In this document: one piece after another, positions 52,908-59,271 of the stretch | How the letters are laid out: the number at the start of each line of letters is the position of its first letter | Numbering within the stretch: the stretch's first letter is position 1 | Origin: 20CM-2-65-7 sp035943355 | GTDB lineage: Bacteria; Gemmatimonadota; Gemmatimonadetes; Gemmatimonadales; GWC2-71-9 | Direction: 5' to 3' | Assembly: GCA_035943355.1 (NCBI GenBank) | Contig: DASZCG010000345.1 | Span: 1-59,271, forward strand | DNA: 59,271 nucleotides | Position numbers and translations under genes: made by a program | Notes under the pieces: generated by a model | The model's input: only the letters and a program-made list of their open reading frames with translations | Databases searched by the model: none | What the model was told of the DNA's origin: nothing

Positions 52908-53649
52908 CGAGCGCTTCCAGCTGCAGGACTATTACGGTGCGATTCACCTGCTCGAAGAGGTTGTCGCGACCGGCCGCGCGTTTGCGGACGCGCATCATCT
53001 GCTGGGGCTCTCGTACTCGCTCGTGGGGCAGCCGGACACGGCGCTGGAGCAGCTCGATCGCGCGCTCGCGCTGAATCCCAACTACATCGAAGCGTTGATT
53101 CACCGCGCGCTCGTCCTCAACGAGCTGGGGCGCGAAGAAGAGGCGAATGCCGTGTTGCGGCGGGCCCGGCAGATCACCACGGAACGCCGGGGCGGCTTTC
53201 ACGGCCACGTCGCGGCCAAGCTCGCCAATCAGCATGCGGCGATGGGGCAAGCCTACGTGGAGGCGGGCGGGCTCAACGAGGCGATCGCGCAGTATGAAGC
53301 CGCGCTCGCGCTCGGTCCCGGATTCCACGACCTGCGCTACAGGCTCGGACGGCTGTTGCTCGAAGCGGGACGCGCGCTCGATGCGCACGAGCACTTCCAG
53401 CGCATCGTGCGCGAGCGTCCCTCGTTCCTCGATGCCGCCGCGATGCTGGGACTCGCCTGTTACCTGGCGGGCGACGGCTTGGGCGCGCGGGCCGTGTGGG
53501 AAGAGCTGCGCACCAGACGGCCGGAGGATCCCCGCGTAGAAGCCTACCTCGCGCTTCTGTCCCGCTCCGACGTCATCCCGGTAGGCGCCGGCGCCGCTCA
53601 GGACGAGATGCCGGACGAGCCAGCGCCGAAAAAGAAGAAAAAGAAGTGA
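52870..53649 (+). CDS. Tetratricopeptide repeat protein
   Basis: A 259-residue cytoplasmic-type TPR protein with about five to six repeats (for example ADAHHLLGLSYSLVGQPDTALEQLDRALALNPN and AAMGQAYVEAGGLNEAIAQYEAALALGPG). The C-terminus is DEPAPKKKKKK, a lysine run that may be a tail. ATG 52870 follows GAGG and lies inside the epimerase gene. It has no signal peptide. Probably a scaffold or regulatory protein of the envelope operon; no specific partner is shown. Confidence 0.85.
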   Translation: MDVSPERLVEQANERFQLQDYYGAIHLLEEVVATGRAFADAHHLLGLSYSLVGQPDTALEQLDRALALNPNYIEALIHRALVLNELGREEEANAVLRRARQITTERRGGFHGHVAAKLANQHAAMGQAYVEAGGLNEAIAQYEAALALGPGFHDLRYRLGRLLLEAGRALDAHEHFQRIVRERPSFLDAAAMLGLACYLAGDGLGARAVWEELRTRRPEDPRVEAYLALLSRSDVIPVGAGAAQDEMPDEPAPKKKKKK

Positions 53650-54539
53650 GACGCGCCGGGATCACGCTGCTGCTGCTCGTCGTTTCGTGCACGCGGTCCG
53701 CGGCCAACCACGAGGAGCTCGGCGACCGCGCGTACGCGGCTGGCCTGTATGTGGACGCGCTCGCGGAGTACGACCTCGCCCGCAAAGCGAATACGGGCAG
53801 CGCTGGCTTGCTCGCGAAGGTCGGGGCGTCCGCCATGCACGCCGAGGATTACGACCTCGCGGCGGACGCCTTCCGCACCCTCGCCAAGCGCGATCGCTCG
53901 CGCGCGGACGAGGCGGCCGACGGGCTGGACCGGGTAGCGCGCGCCGCCCTCACGGCCAACGATCGGACGGCCCTGGCGAGCGCCCTGACCGGCCTGCGCG
54001 AGGTGGCCCCGCGGCGCCCGCTGGGCCGCTACGTGGTGCTGGCGGCTCTCGATGCGGTCGATCGCGGCGATACGGCCGAAGCGGCGGCCCTGTTGCCTGT
54101 TGCCGCGGCGTCGGCCGTCGACGCGGCCCGCTCCGACTCGCTACTGTACCTATACGGGATGACGCTTGTCCGGGTCAGAGATTGCAGCACTGCCGTGCGC
54201 GTCTTTGAAGGGGTGATCCGGCGGCAGCGCGCGGCGTCGGTGGTCGAGTCGGCGCGGGAAGGGTTGGGACTGTGTGCCCTCGTCGAGGGACAGATGGCGC
54301 TCGAGAACAACCGGCCGGGCGACGCGGAGGGATGGTTCCGTCGCGCGACGGCTCCGGGAGCATCGCCGGACGTCGTGCGAGCCGCGTTCCTCGGACTTGG
54401 CGATGTGCGGCTCGCGCAGGGCGATATCGCCGGGGCCATGGAGAGTTATCAGCAGGCGCTCGCCGGCGGTACGCCGGGCGATACGATTTCACAGCGGGCG
54501 CAGGAAAAGCTCAACGCATTGGGAAAGGCTGAGCCGTAA
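53646..54539 (+). CDS. TPR lipoprotein
   Basis: A 297-residue lipoprotein: short signal with Cys13 in LLLLVVSCTRS, then TPR-like helical repeats (NHEELGDRAYAAGLYVDALAEYDLARK..., and AFLGLGDVRLAQGDIAGAMESYQQALAGG at the end). GTG start in a GTGA overlap with the preceding TPR gene; its TAA overlaps the bamD ATG. The lipobox VVSC has Val rather than Leu at -3. Likely outer-membrane associated, next to BamD; function unknown. Confidence 0.78.
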   Translation: MRRAGITLLLLVVSCTRSAANHEELGDRAYAAGLYVDALAEYDLARKANTGSAGLLAKVGASAMHAEDYDLAADAFRTLAKRDRSRADEAADGLDRVARAALTANDRTALASALTGLREVAPRRPLGRYVVLAALDAVDRGDTAEAAALLPVAAASAVDAARSDSLLYLYGMTLVRVRDCSTAVRVFEGVIRRQRAASVVESAREGLGLCALVEGQMALENNRPGDAEGWFRRATAPGASPDVVRAAFLGLGDVRLAQGDIAGAMESYQQALAGGTPGDTISQRAQEKLNALGKAEP

Positions 54540-55315
54540 TGCGGATGCAGGAAAAGATCGGGATATTGGCGTTGTGCGGGCTGCTGGGAACGACGGCTGC
54601 CTGCGGCCGGCGCGCGGCGAAGCAGCCGCCTCCGGCGCCGGATCCGGCCGTCGGCCTCGATCGCGCGATGCAGCACTTCCGGCGGGGCGATTTCCGGCAC
54701 GCCCAGTTGGACCTGCAGCACTTGACGTACGAATACGGACCCGGTCAGCCGGAGCTGGCGCAGGTCCGCTATTACCTCGCCGAGTGCTCGTTCCAGGTAG
54801 GGGAGTACGTTCAGGCGGCGTCCGACTTCCGCAAGGTCGCGGACGATTTTTCGACCTCCGAGTACGCGCCGAGCGCGTTGCTGCGTGCCGGCGACGCCAA
54901 TCTGAAGCTGTGGCATCGCCCCGAGCTCGATCCGAGTTACGGGGAGACCGCGCTGGCGATCTACCAGGAGCTGGCAGCCCGCTATCCGGAGAGTGAGGCG
55001 GCGGGGCGCGCGCGTCCCCACGTCCAGCGACTCGAAAACCAATTTGCAGAGAAGGCCTATAAGACCGGCCTGTTCTACTTCCGCCGCAAGGCATTCGATT
55101 CGGCCATCATCTACTTCAAGGACGTGATCGCCAACCACCCGAATGCCGCGCGCGCGCCCGACGCGCTGCTGCGGCTGGTGGACAGCTATCACGCCATTGG
55201 CTACAAAGAGGAGATGCAGGAGACCTGCGCGCATCTGCGGCGCTACTACCCGAGCGCGGCGCGGCTCGACCGCAGCTGTCCCGTGGTCGCGGACTCCAGC
55301 GCGACGCCGTCCTGA
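54539..55315 (+). CDS. bamD: Outer membrane protein assembly factor BamD
   Basis: A 258-residue lipoprotein (lipobox TAAC, Cys22) of the BamD/YfiO type, which helps BamA insert beta-barrels into the outer membrane. The TPR array includes DFRHAQLDLQHLTYEYGPGQPELAQVRYYLAECSFQVGEYVQAASDFRKVADDF and the BamD-like RPHVQRLENQFAEKAYKTGLFYFRRKAFDSAIIYFKDVIANHPN. Adjacent to another TPR lipoprotein. It implies a diderm envelope. Confidence 0.9.
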   Translation: MRMQEKIGILALCGLLGTTAACGRRAAKQPPPAPDPAVGLDRAMQHFRRGDFRHAQLDLQHLTYEYGPGQPELAQVRYYLAECSFQVGEYVQAASDFRKVADDFSTSEYAPSALLRAGDANLKLWHRPELDPSYGETALAIYQELAARYPESEAAGRARPHVQRLENQFAEKAYKTGLFYFRRKAFDSAIIYFKDVIANHPNAARAPDALLRLVDSYHAIGYKEEMQETCAHLRRYYPSAARLDRSCPVVADSSATPS

Positions 55316-55320
55316 ACGGT

Positions 55321-55887
55321 GTGAACGCGCTGTTCGGGGGATCGTTCGACCCCGTCCATGTGGCGCATTTGATCGTGGCGGAAGCGGCGGCCGACGCCCT
55401 CGGCAACGGTTCCTCGATTCGCTTCTTGCCGGCCCGGGAGCAGCCTTTCAAGCGCGCGGCGCACCAGGCGACCCCCGAGCAGCGCGCCGAAATGCTGGAT
55501 CTGGCGGTGCAGGGCAATCCGCGGCTGCGGGTCGAGCGCGTGGAGCTCGGCTTGCCAACGCCCTCGTATACCGTACGCACGCTGCGGGCGCTGGCGGAGC
55601 GGGAGAGGGGGAACCGGTTCACGTTATTGCTGGGGGCGGATGCGGCCCGCGACCTGGCCGCCTGGTGGGAAGTGGAAGCCCTGCCTGGGCTCGCCGACAT
55701 TGTCGTGTTCGCCCGGCCCGGGGCGACGGTCCCGCGACACCCCCTCATCAGCAGGGTGATCCCGGTACCAACCATTGACCTGTCCGCTACCCAGGTCCGC
55801 GAGCGTGTCAAGCAAGGGCGTTCGATTCGATATTTAGTGCCTGAGCCGGTCCGCGAGTACATCGCGGCCCGGGGGCTCTATCGCTAG
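55321..55887 (+). CDS. nadD: Nicotinate-nucleotide adenylyltransferase
   Basis: A 188-residue enzyme forming deamido-NAD from nicotinate mononucleotide and ATP. GTG 55321 starts MNALFGGSFDPVHVAHLIVAEAA (the GGSFDPVHxxH nucleotide-binding motif), followed by FLPAREQPFKR, TLRALAERE, GADAARDLAAWWE and the C-terminal ISATQVRERV-type segment (LSATQVRERVKQGRSIRYLVPEPVREYI). Five nucleotides after bamD. Confidence 0.95.
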   Translation: MNALFGGSFDPVHVAHLIVAEAAADALGNGSSIRFLPAREQPFKRAAHQATPEQRAEMLDLAVQGNPRLRVERVELGLPTPSYTVRTLRALAERERGNRFTLLLGADAARDLAAWWEVEALPGLADIVVFARPGATVPRHPLISRVIPVPTIDLSATQVRERVKQGRSIRYLVPEPVREYIAARGLYR

Positions 55888-55893
55888 AGGGAT

Positions 55894-58800
55894 ATGCCAA
55901 ATCGTCTGTTCACAAGAATCTTCGGGACGCGATTCGACCGCGAGCTGAAGCGCATCCAGCCGATCGTGGATGCGATTCATACGCACGAGGCGCGCCTCAA
56001 GGATCTCAGCGACAGCGAGCTTCAGGCACAGACCGCCAAGTTCCGCGAGATAATCGCCCAGCGTACCGGAGCGCTCCACGCGGAGGTCGAGCGCGTCAAG
56101 CAGGAGAAGCACGACTGCCCTGACCCCGAGAAGCGCGCCGATCTCAGCAGCCAGCTGGCGAAGGCGGAAGAGACGTTCGTCAAGGAGCTGCAGCGCACCC
56201 TCGACGATCTGCTGCCCGAGGCATTCGCGACCGTCCGCGAAGCCTCGCGCCGGCTGCTCGGGAGCGAGGTGATAGTCACCGCGCACCCGCTGAAGTGGGA
56301 CATGGTGCCGTACGACGTGCAGCTGATCGGCGGCATCGTGCTGCATCAGGGCAAGATCGCGGAAATGGCGACGGGTGAGGGAAAGACGCTGGTCGCGACG
56401 TTGCCGCTGTACCTCAACGCGCTCGCGGGGCGGGGGACGCACCTCGTCACCGTCAACAATTACCTCGCGCGGCGCGACTCGCAGTGGATGGGCCACCTCT
56501 TCACGTGGCTCGGCCTGACGGTCGGCTGTATCGACGACACGCAGCCGTCGACGCCGGAACGGCGTGCGGCCTACCAATGCGACATCACCTACGGTACGAA
56601 CAACGAATTCGGCTTCGACTATCTGCGTGACAATATGGTGTTCAGCCTGGAGCACCGCGTCCAGCGCGGCCATGTGTACGCGATCATCGACGAAGTCGAT
56701 TCGATTCTGATCGACGAAGCCCGGACACCCCTGATCATCTCGGGTCCGGTCGGCGCCGAATCCGACGAGAAATACGCGCAGTACAACGCGCAGGTCGTGC
56801 AGCTCGTTCGCAAGCAGACGTCGATCGTGAATGACCTGATCGCCCGCAGTGAGCCGCTGCTGCAAAGTTCCGACACCAACTACGAGGGCGCGAAGCTGCT
56901 CTACAAGGCGCAGCTGGGCATGCCCAAGAACAAGAAGCTGCTGAAGCTGCTCAACGAACAAGGTGTCAAGCAGCTCGTGCAGCGGGTCGAGCTCGACCGC
57001 CTCGCCGACCGCAAGCTTCCCGCGCGTGACCAGAAGATGCGGGACGTCGAGGACGACTTGTTCTTCGTCATGGACGAGCGCGGCCGTTCGGTGCACCTGA
57101 CCGATCAGGGCGTCGAAACGATGTCCCCGCAGGATCCGACGCTGTTCGTGGTGCCCGACATCTCGCACGCCGTACACGAGCTCGAGCACGATCAGGATCT
57201 GACGCCGGCCGAGCGAATCGAGCGCCGCCGCGTCGTCGAAGCCGAGTACGCCGCGAAGAGCGAGACGCTGCACATCATCCACAAGCTGCTGCAAGCGCAC
57301 GCGCTGTACGAGAAGGACGTCGAGTACGTCGTGCAGGACGGGCAAGTCTTCATCGTGGACGAGTTCACCGGCCGGCTGATGGCGGGCCGCCGCTGGTCCG
57401 ACGGTCTGCACCAGGCGGTCGAGGCGAAGGAAAGCGTGACGGTGCGCGAGGAGACCCAGACGCTCGCGACCATCACGATTCAGAACTACTTCCGTATGTA
57501 CGAGAAGCTCGCCGGCATGACGGGCACCGCCGAGACGGAAGAAACCGAATTCCATCAGATCTACAAGCTCGACGTCTCGGTGATTCCGACGAACCGGCCG
57601 GTGCGGCGCGTGGACAAACACGACCTCGTCTTCAAGACGCGCAAGGAGAAGTACGACGCAATCATGGAAGAGGTCGAGCGCCAGCATAAGCGGGGTCTGC
57701 CGATTCTGGTGGGCACGACGAACGTCGATGTGTCGGAGACGCTGGCCCGTCTGATGAAACGGCGAGGGCTGAAGCATGAGGTGCTGAACGCCAAGTACCA
57801 TGAGCGCGAAGCGGAGATCGTCGCGCAGGCGGGACAGCCCGGCTCGATCACGATCGCGACCAACATGGCGGGCCGCGGCACCGACATCAAACTCGGCCCC
57901 GGCGTCAAGAAGTGTCAGGTGTGCGGCATCAAGTCGCGCGAGGCGCCGTTCGGCCAGATGTTGGAAAAGCCCGACTTTACCGACGCCCAGCTGAAAGAGC
58001 ATAAGTGCAATGAAGATCCCCCGTGCGGCCTCGTCATCATCGGGACGGAGCGGCACGAGGCTCGGCGCATCGACCGCCAGCTGCGCGGCCGGTCGGGACG
58101 CCAGGGCGATCCCGGCCAGAGCATTTTCTACCTGTCGCTCGAAGACGACCTCATGCGGCTGTTCGGGTCGGACCGGATTGCGCGCATCATGGACCGCACC
58201 GGCGCCGAGGAGGGTGAGGTCATCACCCACCCATGGGTCACGGCCGCCATTGGTCAGGCGCAGAAGCGCGTCGAGCTGCAGAACTTCCAGGCTCGCAAGC
58301 GGCTGCTGCAGTTCGACGAAGTCATGAACGAGCAGCGGGCGGTCATTTACTCGCAGCGGCTCTATGCGCTCGAAGGCGGTGAAGAGCTGAAGGCCGAGGC
58401 CCAGCGGATGATCGACGGCGCGGTCGAGCGTCTGGCCGACGGCTTGATCGCGCAGTACGACGATCCCGGGCGGTGGGACCGCGAGCTGATCGAAACCGAG
58501 TTCCTGCAGAAATTCCTGATCTCGATCCCGGGCGTAACCGATCCCGCCAAGGTCAGGACGCGCGAGGAGCTGGTGCGCGCGGCGCAACACGCGGGACGCG
58601 ACGCGTTCCAGGAAAAGCTCCGCTATTTGCGCGATATCGAGTCGCGCATCGGTGCGACGAAGCTCGACGAGCAGGCGTTGTCACACGTGACGCTCGGCGT
58701 GAGCGACGAAAAGTGGAAAGACCATCTGTACGACCTCGATCAGCTCCGCGAAGGCATCTACTATCGCGCCTGGGGACAGAAGGACCCCCTGGTCGAGTAC

Positions 58801-59193
58801 AAGCAGGAAGCCTTCGAGATGTTCGTGGGCTTGATGAACGATCTCCAGGCTACGTTCGCCGAGCGCTGGCTCAAGCTGCAGATCCAGGTCGATCCGCCAC
58901 CGCCTCCCGGAATGCAACGCGGTCCCAGTCGCGGGGTGACGGGACCGGCGGGTGGCCTGCCGGGAGCGAGCCGTCGTCAGACGCCCATGGTCGCCTCGAA
59001 ACCCGCGGCGGATGGTCTCGTCACCACCGGCGAGCCTCCGCCACCGTCAGTCCAGCGTGGTGACGGCCGGAGGGCAGGAGGTGTGGCCGAGCCGGCGTTT
59101 GCGGCGAATCCCTACGCTGGCGTCGGACGCAACGACCCGTGCCCGTGCGGCAGTGGCAAGAAGTTCAAGAAATGCCACGGAGCGGCCGCGTAG
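55894..59193 (+). CDS. secA: Protein translocase ATPase SecA with a cysteine-rich insert
   Basis: Motor ATPase of Sec export, 1099 residues, longer than the usual 850-900. Walker A is TGEGKT at 160-165; DEVD is near residue 268. NBD2 has MAGRGTDIKLGPG and, after it, an insert of about 45 residues with Cys674, Cys677, Cys705 and Cys711 before GLVIIGTERHEARRIDRQLRGRSGRQGDPG, possibly binding zinc. A long preprotein-binding region (about 310-420) is also extended. The C-terminal tail is Pro/Gly-rich and closes with the SEC-C zinc motif CPCGSGKKFKKCH (Cys1083, Cys1085, Cys1094, His1095). Six nucleotides after nadD. Confidence 0.97.
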   Translation: MPNRLFTRIFGTRFDRELKRIQPIVDAIHTHEARLKDLSDSELQAQTAKFREIIAQRTGALHAEVERVKQEKHDCPDPEKRADLSSQLAKAEETFVKELQRTLDDLLPEAFATVREASRRLLGSEVIVTAHPLKWDMVPYDVQLIGGIVLHQGKIAEMATGEGKTLVATLPLYLNALAGRGTHLVTVNNYLARRDSQWMGHLFTWLGLTVGCIDDTQPSTPERRAAYQCDITYGTNNEFGFDYLRDNMVFSLEHRVQRGHVYAIIDEVDSILIDEARTPLIISGPVGAESDEKYAQYNAQVVQLVRKQTSIVNDLIARSEPLLQSSDTNYEGAKLLYKAQLGMPKNKKLLKLLNEQGVKQLVQRVELDRLADRKLPARDQKMRDVEDDLFFVMDERGRSVHLTDQGVETMSPQDPTLFVVPDISHAVHELEHDQDLTPAERIERRRVVEAEYAAKSETLHIIHKLLQAHALYEKDVEYVVQDGQVFIVDEFTGRLMAGRRWSDGLHQAVEAKESVTVREETQTLATITIQNYFRMYEKLAGMTGTAETEETEFHQIYKLDVSVIPTNRPVRRVDKHDLVFKTRKEKYDAIMEEVERQHKRGLPILVGTTNVDVSETLARLMKRRGLKHEVLNAKYHEREAEIVAQAGQPGSITIATNMAGRGTDIKLGPGVKKCQVCGIKSREAPFGQMLEKPDFTDAQLKEHKCNEDPPCGLVIIGTERHEARRIDRQLRGRSGRQGDPGQSIFYLSLEDDLMRLFGSDRIARIMDRTGAEEGEVITHPWVTAAIGQAQKRVELQNFQARKRLLQFDEVMNEQRAVIYSQRLYALEGGEELKAEAQRMIDGAVERLADGLIAQYDDPGRWDRELIETEFLQKFLISIPGVTDPAKVRTREELVRAAQHAGRDAFQEKLRYLRDIESRIGATKLDEQALSHVTLGVSDEKWKDHLYDLDQLREGIYYRAWGQKDPLVEYKQEAFEMFVGLMNDLQATFAERWLKLQIQVDPPPPPGMQRGPSRGVTGPAGGLPGASRRQTPMVASKPAADGLVTTGEPPPPSVQRGDGRRAGGVAEPAFAANPYAGVGRNDPCPCGSGKKFKKCHGAAA

Positions 59194-59201
59194 AAAAGAG
59201 C

Positions 59202-59227
59202 GAGGGGCACGAATCATCGTGCCCCTC
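59202..59227 (+). terminator. Hairpin after secA, probable terminator
   Basis: GAGGGGCACGA (59202-59212) pairs perfectly with TCGTGCCCCTC (59217-59227) around loop ATCA, 9 nt after the secA stop. The following CTCGTT is only weakly T-rich, so termination efficiency is uncertain. The remaining 44 bases hold nothing recognisable. Confidence 0.7.
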
Positions 59228-59271
59228 CTCGTTCGACGCTGCGTCGGTTTAGCGCGGCGTCAGCACTGAAC

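Noticed and set aside
55834..58590. Open frame of about 918 codons opposite secA
   Set aside because: Shadow of secA with no recognisable domain or ribosome binding site.

Overview
The window is an ordinary, gene-dense bacterial chromosome segment: high GC, about 65 protein genes, one tRNA, and no rRNA, CRISPR array, insertion sequence, integrase or phage gene that I can see. The organism is probably a Gram-negative soil-type member of Gemmatimonadota or a close relative. That is an inference from the gene mix (lipoproteins, BamD, a membrane pyrophosphatase, inositol phosphate synthase, a SecA with a cysteine insert) and from the mostly GC-ending codons. It has not been tested phylogenetically.

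Layout. 1-4045: peptidoglycan turnover genes, with a beta-lactamase-fold lipoprotein and a NagZ-type glycosidase on the minus strand and a NamZ-type muramidase on the plus strand; the two glycosidases start inside one shared palindrome. 4109-5583: an Ig-like plus beta-propeller lipoprotein that looks split by a frameshift. 5697-9233: a CDP-alcohol phosphatidyltransferase and inositol-3-phosphate synthase, probably for phosphatidylinositol, flanking a frameshifted FG-GAP/UnbV lipoprotein. 9311-15406: a leader peptide, the H+-pyrophosphatase, a cupredoxin, the copper ATPase CopA and the chaperone CopZ. 15448-25868: a long, tightly overlapped plus-strand run encoding a 2-oxoacid dehydrogenase (E1 alpha, E1 beta, E2), a PHP phosphoesterase, a peroxiredoxin with an in-frame TGA at its catalytic cysteine (probable selenoprotein), two short-chain dehydrogenases, thioredoxin reductase, a metallo-beta-lactamase-fold hydrolase and a membrane protein. 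25834-30802: a cupin, an aspartase/fumarase, an outer-membrane-type protein, an Rrf2 Fe-S regulator and MoeB-rhodanese. 30803-36122: tRNA-Leu(CAG), SmpB, an amidase, a TPR lipoprotein, PyrD and PyrF. 36205-39279: rpmJ-rpsM-rpsK-rpsD-rpoA-rplQ, ending in a clear terminator; rpmB lies opposite. 39488-52907: sugar-nucleotide genes (Gmd/Rmd, WbpA/B/E/D-like, Ugd, Uxs, an epimerase) with carB and murB embedded among them. 52870-59193: TPR proteins, BamD, NadD and SecA.

Regulation. Several units have a -10-like hexamer 6-9 nt before the start codon and no Shine-Dalgarno site, which suggests leaderless mRNAs. A block reading ATTAGCTTnTC(C/T)CGGC recurs in front of three successive plus-strand units (5680, 7767, 9294). 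Many genes overlap as ATGA or GTGA, so translational coupling is probably widespread.

The most notable candidates are the Sec-type peroxiredoxin at 20339-20776, the repeated promoter block with the leader peptide coupled to hppA, the palindromic divergent start of nagZ/namZ, the non-canonical starts around 19497, 22219 and 24996, and the four-cysteine insert in SecA.
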